Of a stretch of DNA of 34,208 nucleotides, positions 24,590-33,122 are shown in pieces (position 1 is the first letter of the stretch; each line of letters starts with the position of its first letter). The stretch comes from Dehalococcoidia bacterium LH_S1. Its GTDB lineage: Bacteria; Chloroflexota; Dehalococcoidia; SZUA-161; SpSt-899. Made by a program: the position numbers and the translations under genes. A model generated the notes under the pieces. That model was not told the DNA's origin. It did no database searches and saw only the letters and a list, made by a program, of their open reading frames with translations. Location of the stretch: assembly GCA_023660035.1 (NCBI GenBank), contig JAGXOF010000003.1, positions 1 to 34,208 of the forward strand. The letters are read 5' to 3'.

Positions 24590-25351
24590 ATGGTATACTC
24601 AGGCTCTATGTTCGATGGCAAGGTGGCTGTTGTCACCGGCGGTGGCAGGGGGATCGGAAGAGCTATGGCCCTCGCTTTTGCAAGGTGTGGCGCCGATGTG
24701 GCAGTGGCTAGCCGGACCGTTTCTGATCTGGAGGAGGTGGTTGAGGAGGTGCGTGCCTTGGGTCGGCGCTCTCTGCCAGTCCAGACGGACATAACAGTGA
24801 GGGCTGACGTTGACAATATGGCGTCGAAGATCAAGGAGGAAGTGGGCACCATCGATATCCTGGTTAATAATGCGGCCACGAATGTGATGCGCAAGCTCCT
24901 GGACCTGCGGGAGGACAAGTGGGACCAGATCATCGATACCGATCTCAAGGGATACTGGCTTTGCAGTCAGGCTGTGGGCAAGATCATGGTGGAGCGAGGA
25001 AGAGGTTGCATAATAAACATATCCTCTACAGCTGCCCAGAAGGCGGCAAATGGCATGGGGGCATACTGTATTGCCAAAGCGGGTGTGGTCATGCTGACGC
25101 GGGCGTTAGCCCTTGAGCTGGCGTCCTCCAATATCAGGGTGAATACCATAGCCCCCAGCATTGTGAGAACCGAGTTCAGCAAGCCGATATGGAGCAATCC
25201 AGAGATGCTGTCCAAAGTAGCTCCGGATATTCCGCTGGGGCGCATCGCCGAGCCCGAGGACGTGGCGGAAATGGCCCTTTTCCTTGCCTCCGATACCTCA
25301 AGCTATTTGACAGGGCAGACTGTTTATCTGGATGGGGGGATATCCGCTTAG
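24590..25351 (+). CDS. Short-chain dehydrogenase/reductase (SDR), FabG-like
   Basis: The protein has 253 residues from ATG 24590; ATG 24608 (MFDGKVAVVTGG) is an equally usual start. The Rossmann motif TGGGRGIG, the NNAA motif (ILVNNAATN) and the catalytic Ser-Tyr-Lys (NISSTAAQ...AYCIAKAG) are present. RVNTIAPSIVRTEF and the end YLTGQTVYLDGG complete a classical SDR. It is a NAD(P)-dependent oxidoreductase of unknown substrate. It begins 2 bases after the hydrolase stop. Confidence 0.9.
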   Translation: MVYSGSMFDGKVAVVTGGGRGIGRAMALAFARCGADVAVASRTVSDLEEVVEEVRALGRRSLPVQTDITVRADVDNMASKIKEEVGTIDILVNNAATNVMRKLLDLREDKWDQIIDTDLKGYWLCSQAVGKIMVERGRGCIINISSTAAQKAANGMGAYCIAKAGVVMLTRALALELASSNIRVNTIAPSIVRTEFSKPIWSNPEMLSKVAPDIPLGRIAEPEDVAEMALFLASDTSSYLTGQTVYLDGGISA

Positions 25352-25404
25352 GCATAGTTATTCTGGACTTGATCCATAATCTTCCGCCGAAGGCGAACAC
25401 AAGC

Positions 25405-25965
25405 ATGTGGGAGGTCGGGCTAGTAAAGCAGGGAAGGACAATAAGGGAAGAGCAGGTGACAACAGGCAAACTGCGGCGCATTATCGATGGTTCCTATCTT
25501 CCATTAGCCTTGAGGCTCGTTCTGGGAGTCATTTTTATCACAGCGGCTGTGGGTAAGCTAGCCTATCCGGCTCAGTTAGCCGCCGAGGCTGAGGTTGTGG
25601 AAATATATGCCGGCCTTTTCCTCTGGCTTCCTTACAAGCTCGTTTCCGCCTACATGGCGGTCCTTCCCTGGGTGGAAGCTGTACTGGGCGCTTTCCTGGT
25701 GTTGGGGTTGTTCCCGAGAGTCTGTAGCGCTATCTTTATCCCGATAGTCCTGAGTTTTATCGGCGCCAACGCGGTGTTGTTCCGGGGTGCTCTCGGTACA
25801 CATGAGGAATGTCCTGATTGCTTTGGAATGCTGTATGTACTTTCGCATGAGCTTGCGCTGGTGATAGATATACTGATGCTGGCGGTGGCTGTTCTGATCG
25901 TGCGCAGCCGTTCCAATTTTCTCAGACTGGACCTGTGGTTTCCCCGGCGTTATCTCAAATGTTAA
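25405..25965 (+). CDS. MauE/DoxX-like integral membrane protein
   Basis: The protein has 186 residues from ATG 25405; a TTG at 25369 is an alternative. Four hydrophobic segments lie at about residues 33-53, 76-102, 105-126 and 146-166. The first carries LALRLVLGVIFITAAVGKL, the usual opening of MauE/DoxX proteins. Cys136 and Cys139 (EECPDCFG) sit in the loop before the last helix, where MauE proteins carry a Cys motif linked to disulfide chemistry. Whether it works in redox transfer or quinone reduction cannot be told. Its last 11 bases overlap, tail to tail, the MBL-fold gene on the other strand. Confidence 0.7.
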   Translation: MWEVGLVKQGRTIREEQVTTGKLRRIIDGSYLPLALRLVLGVIFITAAVGKLAYPAQLAAEAEVVEIYAGLFLWLPYKLVSAYMAVLPWVEAVLGAFLVLGLFPRVCSAIFIPIVLSFIGANAVLFRGALGTHEECPDCFGMLYVLSHELALVIDILMLAVAVLIVRSRSNFLRLDLWFPRRYLKC

Positions 25966-26803
25966 TCTCCATCCCGTCGTAGGCGAAGCTGATTCTCCCG
26001 TCTGCTGATTCCAGAGCACTATAGTCGTCGTAGCTTCTGTTCCAGTATTCTTCCAGGTGGACGAAAAGCACCTGCCTGGCCCCAAGGCGTTCTGCCAGTT
26101 GCAGGGTATCCTCGAACGTGTAGAGAGTGGTTCTGGAAATGTGATCGGGTGGGTACTCGAAATCGTGTTTTAATCCCGTCTCGAATATCCCCGGCTGGAT
26201 AATGAGCAGGTCAGGTTTCTGGACCTCGATGCGGTGTTCCGGGAAGGGCTTTATATCGCAGGGAGCGTAGACTACCCTCTGCCCGTTCTGCTCGAAGACG
26301 TGTACGAAGGAGATCTGGGAACCGCCGTCGATGGGGATGGCCGTGATGTGCACGTCTTCTACCTGGATTTCGCCTTTAAAGATTTCGATGTAAACGAATC
26401 CGCTCTCCCTGTAGAAATCGATCACAGGTCCGTATTGAGACTGTATTGACGCTATGCGTTCAGCAAGTTCCTCCTGGAGCAGCAGGCGGATTTGCTTTTC
26501 CGGATAGGCTTTCCAACTGCGGAAGTCGAGGGCTATCTGCTCTACCACTCGAAACCCCTCTACATGATCGGGGTCAAGGTGACTGAAGATGAGGCTGTCG
26601 ACGCGGCGGATGTCTTCCCGATTCAAAAGCCCTGCGATCTCTGCGGGCGTGTCTATCAGCAGGTTGAGATCATGCAGAAAAGCAGAAGGACCTGCCCTGG
26701 AATAAGGGAGGCCCTTCTGTCTCGCTTCCTGACATATTCTGCATTGACAAAGCGGCTTGGGGATAGGTGAGCATCCGCCGGAGCCCAGGATTGTCCACTT
26801 CAT
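25955..26803 (-). CDS. Metallo-beta-lactamase-fold hydrolase, PhnP/PqqB-like
   Basis: The protein has 282 residues from ATG 26803; an upstream in-frame start adds residues within the neighbouring gene. The N-terminus MKWTILGSGGCSPIPKPLCQ carries Cys19, Cys21 and Cys24 (CxCxxC), a structural zinc site seen in PhnP-type proteins. The metal motif HLDPDH is at 75-80. Further ligand regions are YAPCDIKPFP and VLFVHLEEYW. PhnP is a phosphoribosyl cyclic phosphodiesterase and PqqB acts in PQQ synthesis; neither role is proven here, as no C-P lyase or pqq genes are near. It starts 7 bases after the amide-synthetase-like gene, so it is the last gene of the same transcript. Confidence 0.8.
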   Translation of the reverse strand: MKWTILGSGGCSPIPKPLCQCRICQEARQKGLPYSRAGPSAFLHDLNLLIDTPAEIAGLLNREDIRRVDSLIFSHLDPDHVEGFRVVEQIALDFRSWKAYPEKQIRLLLQEELAERIASIQSQYGPVIDFYRESGFVYIEIFKGEIQVEDVHITAIPIDGGSQISFVHVFEQNGQRVVYAPCDIKPFPEHRIEVQKPDLLIIQPGIFETGLKHDFEYPPDHISRTTLYTFEDTLQLAERLGARQVLFVHLEEYWNRSYDDYSALESADGRISFAYDGMEINI

Positions 26804-26810
26804 ATTGCTA

Positions 26811-28289
26811 CTATTTGAAGGGGTCCCAGCGAATCGTCTGTTTCTCATAGGCAGCCGGGAATTGCCTCAGGAACTCATCGTAGTAGTATAGTTCCTTGAA
26901 TGTGGCAAACGGCATGCCGTAGTACGACTTGGGAGTCTCTTTGATTCCCTCGGGATCCACTACCGTGGATACTATCCTGTCCATGACATCATCAATGCCT
27001 GTTCCCATGGCAAATCTCAGTTTCTCCCGTTTGTAAATTCGCTCGGGGAGCATGTCCTTAAAGGCTTCTCTCAGGATATACTTCTCCGTCTGATTCTCGC
27101 CGTAGATCTTCCATTCCATGGGGATTTTACGGCTAAAGGCCAGCACTTTCGGGTCCAGGAACGGGGTCTGGTAGACGATGCCGTTGGCCATCCACCCTCT
27201 ATCCAGACGCCTGAGTGCCGTATTATACGCTATAGCCAGCAATTTCTTAGCGAGTTCCTCTCTGTGCTCATCGCTGGTCACGTGCTCGCTTTTCAGCACC
27301 ATGCGATATCCGCCGAACAGCTCGTCGGCGCCTTCACCGACCATAATGCTGTCACAGTATTGCTTGGCCATTTTCGAGACGTAGTAATTGGCGATCACGC
27401 CGGATATGCAGTCTTCATCAAAGCTCTCCAGGTACCATACTGCTTGGGGGATGAACTCGGATATCTCCTGATCTGTAATGTGGTAGATATTGTGTTCAGC
27501 TCCCAGGAATTCGGCCATAAGTTTGGCATTCTCGAGGTCTGGAGCGTTAGCGCTTTCAATAGCACCGGTGAAGAGATGCAAGTCTTTATTGTACTGCTTG
27601 GCTACCGCTGCGATAATGGAGCTATCCAGTCCGCCACTAGCCGAGACGGTGTTTACGCCCTTCATTCTTTTCCGGACTGCCTCTATCATGAGGTCCCTTA
27701 GCACCTTCGTTGCATGCTCCAGGTTTTCAGGCTCAGGAACATCAGCAAAGTATGGCTCAAATGGCTTTAAGCCGTCTTTGGTGCTGTATATGTGCCCGGG
27801 AACTAGCTCATGCATATCGAAGCGGATGTTGCCTATAAGCCCTTTCATCTCCGTGCTAAAACAGAAAAGGTCATTCTCTGTTCCGTAAAAGAGCGGCCTG
27901 GCTCCCACTGCGTCGCGGGCTATAATCGTTTCTCCGTTGTCCACCACGGCGCAGCAGTAACTTCCTTCCATATGCGTGAAGCAATTCTTGCCGTACTTTT
28001 GATAGTACTCTTTGAAGAGCTCTGTATCGGTCTGGCCCTCGGGTCTTTCATTGAACAGCTCTCCGTCAAAGAGGATATAGGGAGCTCTGGCGACTGCTGC
28101 ACACTGCGTCCTTTCAGGTGTCAGATTAACTTCAGCTGCTCCCAGTGCTCCTGTCCTGTCAGGGAGGGTCTGGACGATCTTGTTGTCCGGTCCACGGTGG
28201 TGCATCAGGTTAACCGCTTTCTGCACCTTTTCTGTCGCTTCTGTAAGCTGCTTTCCTTTTGTCGATATTATTCCAGCTATCGCTGCCAT
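26811..28289 (-). CDS. Asparagine-synthetase-like protein with disabled glutaminase site
   Basis: The protein has 492 residues, with AAAGGAGAG before ATG. The layout is that of class II AsnB. However, the N-terminus reads MAAIAGI, not MCGIAGI, so the nucleophile Cys is Ala. The usual NGEIYN is FDGELFN, and the Arg after the HRGPD region is lost. The synthetase domain keeps the ATP loop SASGGLDSS (216-224), VGEGADELFGGY (317-328) and LREAFKDMLPERIYKREKLR. The normally conserved ExRxPFLD reads VYQTPFLD (372-379). It should therefore activate a carboxylate with ATP but not release ammonia from glutamine, as in beta-lactam synthetases, which also descend from AsnB. The substrate is unknown. It follows MttB-like gene B by 143 bases. 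Confidence 0.85.
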   Translation of the reverse strand: MAAIAGIISTKGKQLTEATEKVQKAVNLMHHRGPDNKIVQTLPDRTGALGAAEVNLTPERTQCAAVARAPYILFDGELFNERPEGQTDTELFKEYYQKYGKNCFTHMEGSYCCAVVDNGETIIARDAVGARPLFYGTENDLFCFSTEMKGLIGNIRFDMHELVPGHIYSTKDGLKPFEPYFADVPEPENLEHATKVLRDLMIEAVRKRMKGVNTVSASGGLDSSIIAAVAKQYNKDLHLFTGAIESANAPDLENAKLMAEFLGAEHNIYHITDQEISEFIPQAVWYLESFDEDCISGVIANYYVSKMAKQYCDSIMVGEGADELFGGYRMVLKSEHVTSDEHREELAKKLLAIAYNTALRRLDRGWMANGIVYQTPFLDPKVLAFSRKIPMEWKIYGENQTEKYILREAFKDMLPERIYKREKLRFAMGTGIDDVMDRIVSTVVDPEGIKETPKSYYGMPFATFKELYYYDEFLRQFPAAYEKQTIRWDPFK

Positions 28290-28360
28290 TCACACTCTCC
28301 TTTCGTGTCGGTTCTATGTCCACATATTTGTTACTTGCTCTCTTTCGCCAGACCTTCTGG

Positions 28361-28380
28361 ATTCCGGCTTTCGCCGGAAT
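28361..28380. repeat. Short palindromic repeat (REP-like hairpin)
   Basis: ATTCCGGC-TTTC-GCCGGAAT forms a perfect 8-bp stem with a four-base loop. Its wider context, tggATTCCGGC...GCCGGAATgac, is a repeat type I recall as scattered between genes in many bacterial genomes. It lies in the 143-base gap between two minus-strand genes of the cassette and may affect mRNA stability. No T-run follows. Confidence 0.6.
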
Positions 28381-28432
28381 GACGAAATTGCCACGCCTAA
28401 AAAGACGCAATCCTATCGGGTGAACGCTTGCT

Positions 28433-29968
28433 CTACTTGTTGTAAACGTTCAACCGCGGGAGTACCCCGGGTATTTGCTCAAATATCTTTTTAGTGGTGG
28501 CTTCATCTATGTGCTCCACAGGTTGAGAAAGGAGCTCGTTCACCTTGTCACAAGCAAGCTCTAATGCCTGGTCGCTTTCTCTATCCCCTTCGAATGGATA
28601 GGGTTGTGTAATCTGCCCACTTTTCAGCATAGGGCGGATTGACCGGATATAAAGCTTTTGCTCCGTGTTCATTACCTCTCTTATCTGTTTGAGAACTGTG
28701 TCGGTCTCATCCTGGTTGATCTGTGGGTCCCTCAAGAAGAACTTCAGCATCTGAAAATGCGCGTCATCCAGAACTGTCTGAGGCAGACAGAATGTGGAAT
28801 TACAATCGAAGAGGCCGTATGTGAGATGGAGGTATTGAGGTCCGCTCAGTGTCACCAGTATGTTCGAGAAAAGCCTTTCTACGGAGGACTGTGTGCCGGG
28901 TACTTTTGCGTCGCACACTCCAGAGCTCCCGTAGCAGGGTAATTTATAGAATCTGGCTAATTGAGCACAGTCGACGTTATACTGGCTGGTCTCAGGTGCG
29001 CCATAGGAATCGCTCAGGTCGTCAAGCCTGGCTCTTACGGGTACGCTTCCGTAAATGATCGGTGCTCCGGGGTTCACCAGCTGGCTCAGCGTTATGCCTG
29101 CCAGAACCTCAGCGTTTATCTGGGCCAGGATGCCCATTTCCTTAACGGGGGCAGTGGTCCCAGCCTGAGGTGAGGATGAAACAACTACAGGCAATTCCCT
29201 TCTGCAAAGTTCTATCATGGTCTGTGTCGTATCATTAACGAATTGCAGAGGGCTTTTTACCAGACAGGTGATAAAGGAAATGATTGGGTTCTCTTTTAAT
29301 TTCTCTTCACTGCCGACGATCAATTTGGCCATGTTGACGACGTTGTCCAGCTGCTCCAGGTTTGTTAATCCCATCATGAAGTGTTTGGTGGTATTATTCA
29401 CTGAAGCGAAGAACTTGTTAACGTCCTTGTTGTCATCTGTTATGTCGTCGTCCTGAATGTTCACTGTGCGGATAAAGGCGTCCACGGTCTCAAGGTGTTC
29501 GCATACATGAGCAGCTTTAGCCAGGTCTTCAACCATACCACGCCGTGCGTGGAATTCAGGCACCTTAGCCTCGGTGCTTGAGCCGGACTTCTTTACATAA
29601 GTTTGAAAGTCAACGTCCAGCCAGACATTTGTCTCCGATCCCGTAACGAAGAACACCCTTGGTTCATCACCGTGCATTATCAAGCTGTTATCCTCGTTCC
29701 TGGCTCCCAGCTTGACCGTCTTCGGTGCGCTATCAAGAGCTTTGGAAACGAGGTTCTCCGGTATTTTGATCGACCATGTTGGGTGCTCGCCGCCGGAGAC
29801 AAATGTAACCTCTGCACCATTACTGCTAAATATGTCCGCAGCCTCCTTGTTAAAGCAGAACAGCCCGGGGTCCATCAGAACATCCAAAGAACTCTGATGG
29901 ATCTGTTCAAGTTGCTCCTTGCTTACCCTTTCATAGGGATTAGTGATTAAGGTCCCTTCCCTTGGCAT
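28433..29968 (-). CDS. MttB-family (COG5598) corrinoid methyltransferase B, non-pyrrolysine
   Basis: The protein has 511 residues from ATG 29968, with AGGAGG upstream; in-frame codons before it lack a ribosome binding site. Family blocks: HQSSLDVLMDPGL, KFFASVNNTTKHFMMGLTN, NPIISFITCLVKSPLQFVND, LPVVVSSSPQAGTTAP and LSQLVNPGAPIIYGSVPVRA, then LARFYKLPCYGSSGVCDAKV. The frame is uninterrupted, so unlike trimethylamine MttB it has no amber-coded pyrrolysine. Known non-Pyl members demethylate glycine betaine (MtgB), proline betaine (MtpB) or carnitine (MtcB). Which substrate applies here cannot be told. It is distant from copy A in sequence. Confidence 0.88.
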   Translation of the reverse strand: MPREGTLITNPYERVSKEQLEQIHQSSLDVLMDPGLFCFNKEAADIFSSNGAEVTFVSGGEHPTWSIKIPENLVSKALDSAPKTVKLGARNEDNSLIMHGDEPRVFFVTGSETNVWLDVDFQTYVKKSGSSTEAKVPEFHARRGMVEDLAKAAHVCEHLETVDAFIRTVNIQDDDITDDNKDVNKFFASVNNTTKHFMMGLTNLEQLDNVVNMAKLIVGSEEKLKENPIISFITCLVKSPLQFVNDTTQTMIELCRRELPVVVSSSPQAGTTAPVKEMGILAQINAEVLAGITLSQLVNPGAPIIYGSVPVRARLDDLSDSYGAPETSQYNVDCAQLARFYKLPCYGSSGVCDAKVPGTQSSVERLFSNILVTLSGPQYLHLTYGLFDCNSTFCLPQTVLDDAHFQMLKFFLRDPQINQDETDTVLKQIREVMNTEQKLYIRSIRPMLKSGQITQPYPFEGDRESDQALELACDKVNELLSQPVEHIDEATTKKIFEQIPGVLPRLNVYNK

Positions 29969-30079
29969 TTCATTCCTCCTCTGATTTCTATCGTGTACAG
30001 TATGCTCGGCTCTGTTTGTCAACGCTTGGATTGCAGTACTGTGCTGGTTCGATGCCGAGGATATTCTTTCGGCGTTCTC

Positions 30080-30757
30080 TTAACCGACCAAGCTTGTAAC
30101 CACTCTTACAGCGTCGAAGCCGTCAGCACCGTAGCCGTCAGCACCGATATTGTTGGCAAACTCCTCGGTAATGGGCGCTCCACCTATAACCACCTTGACC
30201 TGATCTCTGACCCCGGCTTCTTTTAATACTTCAATCACGCCTTTCATGTTCCCCATGGTACTGGTGAGGAGTGCTGATAATCCGACAACCATAGGTTTCT
30301 CTTCCTTGATGGCATTTGCTATGGTTTCAGCCGAAATATCATTGCCTAAATCATTAACGATGTAGCCATTCCCCCGCAGTAATATGGCCACGATGTTCTT
30401 CCCGATGTCGTGAAGATCCCCTTTCACTGTAGCCAGAAACACTTTACCCTTGGGTTCAATTCCGCTCTGGGCAAGGAGGGGATCCAGCATTTCCATGGCT
30501 ACCCCGACTGTTTCAGCCGCAGCTAACATGTCCGGTATGAAGAACTCCTTGGATTCGAATTTATCCCCCACTATGGTCATGGCGTCGGTTATGGTATCTA
30601 GTATCGTACGTGGCTCGTAATTATTATCCAGAGCTTCCTGGACGAGCTCCTTCACACCCGGTTGCCCTGTCATTTCATCTTCCAGTCCTTCATCGTCCTT
30701 CGTGATTCGTCCCTGTATCACGTTTTCCTTCATTGCGCCAAGTATGTCTTCTGTCAT
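30080..30757 (-). CDS. Corrinoid protein (MtgC/MtbC-like)
   Basis: The protein has 225 residues from ATG 30757, with a purine-rich AAAGGGAGGGGG in front. The N-terminal helical cap domain (about residues 1-90; FIPDMLAAAETVGVAMEML) is followed by the cobalamin-binding Rossmann domain. His116 in GDLHDIGKNI is the lower axial ligand. LSALLTSTMGNMKGVIE and KVVIGGAPITEEFANNIGAD are the other cobalamin-contact segments. It carries the methyl group between the MttB-like enzymes and the methyl-THF methyltransferase next to it. Confidence 0.93.
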   Translation of the reverse strand: MTEDILGAMKENVIQGRITKDDEGLEDEMTGQPGVKELVQEALDNNYEPRTILDTITDAMTIVGDKFESKEFFIPDMLAAAETVGVAMEMLDPLLAQSGIEPKGKVFLATVKGDLHDIGKNIVAILLRGNGYIVNDLGNDISAETIANAIKEEKPMVVGLSALLTSTMGNMKGVIEVLKEAGVRDQVKVVIGGAPITEEFANNIGADGYGADGFDAVRVVTSLVG

Positions 30758-30813
30758 GCCCCCTCCCTTTATTCGAGGATTTTGCTTGATCAATCCCTTG
30801 TAGGGGTGGCTTC

Positions 30814-31623
30814 TTACTCCACGAGCAGGCCTTTTCTATTGGCCTTTATGAACGCCTTGCAGTTAGGGTCATTGCCGGTGAGCAAATCAGCCAACTTGAT
30901 GAACGGTGTCATCTTTGAGTCCCGCGGATCGAGAATCGCTGCGTCGAGCCCGGCATAAGCTGCCATAAGCAGAGTAGCTCTGTTAACCATCTTTCTCGCT
31001 GGCAAGCCGAATGAGACATTGCTCAGTCCCACAACGGTCTTGGCCTCCGGATAGCGGCTTTTGATTCCCTCTATCGTCTTCATTGTTACCATACCCTGTG
31101 TGGGATCCACGGAAATGGGAAGCACCAGTGGGTCGAAGAAGATGTTCTCAAGTTTTATCCCTAAGGATTGTGCCTTCTCCACGATCTGACCGCAGGCGGT
31201 TAGCCTATCCTCAACATTATCCGGTATGCCCTCTGCCCCATGAGCCAGAGCTACCAGCAAAGCTTGCCGCTCGGCGGCCAGGGGAAGAATGGCCTCCATC
31301 CTCTCTGATTCGGCACTCACCGAGTTGATTGTTACCTTATCGCCATTGTACTTGTCGAGGCCAGCTTTGATGACCTCCGGGCTATCGCTGTCGATTACCA
31401 GGGGTTTATCCGTTACCTCCTGGACGATTCCTACCAGCCACTGCATAGCCACCGCTGCTTCTTCGCTGGATTCCCCTCCCCTTGTTGCGTTTACGTCAAG
31501 AAAGTCCGCCCCTGCATTCTCCTCCTCCTGGGCCAGGTTTTGTAAAAACTCCTTGTCCCTGTCAGCAATTGCTTGCCCGACCTTTTTATTTGTAGCGTTT
31601 ATCACTTCCCCGATTACTAACAT
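30814..31623 (-). CDS. Methyltetrahydrofolate:corrinoid methyltransferase (MtgA/AcsE-like)
   Basis: The protein has 269 residues, with GAGGGGGG before ATG 31623. It is a pterin-binding TIM barrel: VIGEVINATNKKVGQAI, ENAGADFLDVNATRG, PLVIDSDSPEVIKAGLDKYN, VTINSVSAESERM, and VVGLSNVSFGLPARKMVNRA. It lacks a fused corrinoid domain, as AcsE and MtgA do. It moves the methyl group between the corrinoid protein encoded just downstream and tetrahydrofolate. In this context the direction towards methyl-THF (catabolic demethylation) is the likelier one. Confidence 0.93.
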   Translation of the reverse strand: MLVIGEVINATNKKVGQAIADRDKEFLQNLAQEEENAGADFLDVNATRGGESSEEAAVAMQWLVGIVQEVTDKPLVIDSDSPEVIKAGLDKYNGDKVTINSVSAESERMEAILPLAAERQALLVALAHGAEGIPDNVEDRLTACGQIVEKAQSLGIKLENIFFDPLVLPISVDPTQGMVTMKTIEGIKSRYPEAKTVVGLSNVSFGLPARKMVNRATLLMAAYAGLDAAILDPRDSKMTPFIKLADLLTGNDPNCKAFIKANRKGLLVE

Positions 31624-31682
31624 ATCCCCCCTCTTGTAGTTAAGCGTTGAAATGGAAACACTGAACCCGCTGACCTCCTGAG

Positions 31683-33122
31683 CTAGCCTTTGATGTTCTG
31701 TATTTCCGAGAGTATTCGCCCTCTTACCTCAGTGGGTAAGTTTCGTGCGGGGCCTGCCAGAATCTCGTCCACTCTCTCAGCAGCTCTCTGGAATGTATCC
31801 TTCGATCCTTTGGTCTCCCAATCTTCACGGAAGTCCTTATCGCTCAAAGTAGGGGTGTAGTGTTCCTTGCGCATGAAGCGGCGTGTATGGTTGGTGGTGA
31901 CAAAATTCCCGCCTGGCCCGGTCTTTTTAATAACATCCAACCCGATAGACTCGTCATCCACTCTTATACCTTCCACAGCTCGCATTACCATTCCCAGTAT
32001 CTCATTGTCGATGACAAGCTTTTCCTCTGACATGCTCATAGCAAATTCCATGAGTCCTGCCGCGTCGTGAATGAAATTGGCCCCCGCTAATGCGCACAGC
32101 GTGCTTGTTATGGCGGACTCGTATCCGCTTTGAGAGTCCAATACCTTTGAATCAGTCATGCCGCCTGTAGCATAGTAAGGTATCTTGTAGAATTGAGCCA
32201 TCTGGGCGGCACCGGCATTGACGAGCCCTGATTCCACCGTTCCTGCCAGATACTTGAGGTCAGAAAGGTCAGTTGAAGTAGCTACTGAACCGTAGATAAC
32301 TGGTGCTCCTTCCTTTATTAGCTGAGAAAGCATCACCCCCATAAGTGAGTCCACCACCTGGATCACCAGGTTCCCTGCGAGAGTGACCGGCGATGTGGCC
32401 CCTGTCAGCGGTTCGGCGGGAACGACGAGAGGTATGCCTGCCTCAACTATAGGTCTTGCCAGATCTCCGTAGCTCTTATCGAGTATCATGGGGCTTATTG
32501 CGCATGTAATCATGGAGATAATGGGACGCTTGCGGAGCTCTTCGGGTGAACCAGCGATCATTTCCGCCATCTTTATAACTTGCTGCACGCCCTCTGGAGT
32601 ATATACGCCCCCCATAATGTGTTTGGTGGTATTATCCAGCCCGGCGAAGAAACGATTTATGTCTACTTCTTCGACAGGTAAGTCATTAGGATAGGTGCAG
32701 AGCATAAATAGATGGATATTGTCCAGGCCGTCAGCCAATCTGGCTATGTCCTTGAGGTCCTCAAGCGTGGCATGGCGTTTCTCCCCTTTGCGTTGGTCCC
32801 ATATGTAAAGGGCGGTGCCACCAGTACCAGCGTGTACGCGGGGTCCGCCCAGTAGTAGATCGTGTTTTTCCTCTTGCCCGCACAGATTGATTTCAGCGGG
32901 GGCCATGTTAATGAGCTCCATGACCTTACTCTCAGGGACGCGCGCGATTCTGTTCTCTATATCTACCTTCGCTCCGCCCTTCTCGAAGAGGCCCATGGCC
33001 GCTTCCGAATTGACTTGGAAGCCCACTTCCTCGATAATTTGCATTGCAGATTGGTGAATTTTGTTTATAGATTCCTCTGTAAGAGGCTTATAGCTGCCTC
33101 CTTCTACTCCTTTGTTGCTCAT
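31683..33122 (-). CDS. MttB-family (COG5598) corrinoid methyltransferase A, non-pyrrolysine
   Basis: The protein has 479 residues from ATG 33122, which overlaps the stop of the preceding activator gene (ATGA). Family blocks: INKIHQSAMQIIEEVGFQVN, INRFFAGLDNTTKHIMGGVY, RPIISMITCAISPMILDKSY, IPLVVPAEPLTGATSPVTLA, MLSQLIKEGAPVIYGSVATS and GAAQMAQFYKIPYYATGGMT. The end, ETKGSKDTFQRAAERVDEIL, is typical. No in-frame amber, so no pyrrolysine. It looks closer to common trimethylamine-methyltransferase-like proteins than copy B. Two different MttB-like proteins around one corrinoid protein suggest two methyl donors or a heteromeric enzyme. Confidence 0.9.
   Translation of the reverse strand: MSNKGVEGGSYKPLTEESINKIHQSAMQIIEEVGFQVNSEAAMGLFEKGGAKVDIENRIARVPESKVMELINMAPAEINLCGQEEKHDLLLGGPRVHAGTGGTALYIWDQRKGEKRHATLEDLKDIARLADGLDNIHLFMLCTYPNDLPVEEVDINRFFAGLDNTTKHIMGGVYTPEGVQQVIKMAEMIAGSPEELRKRPIISMITCAISPMILDKSYGDLARPIVEAGIPLVVPAEPLTGATSPVTLAGNLVIQVVDSLMGVMLSQLIKEGAPVIYGSVATSTDLSDLKYLAGTVESGLVNAGAAQMAQFYKIPYYATGGMTDSKVLDSQSGYESAITSTLCALAGANFIHDAAGLMEFAMSMSEEKLVIDNEILGMVMRAVEGIRVDDESIGLDVIKKTGPGGNFVTTNHTRRFMRKEHYTPTLSDKDFREDWETKGSKDTFQRAAERVDEILAGPARNLPTEVRGRILSEIQNIKG

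Noticed and set aside
28433..33122. Pyrrolysine in the two MttB-like proteins
   Set aside because: Both frames run full length without an in-frame TAG, and no pyl genes are in the window, so they are non-Pyl homologues.
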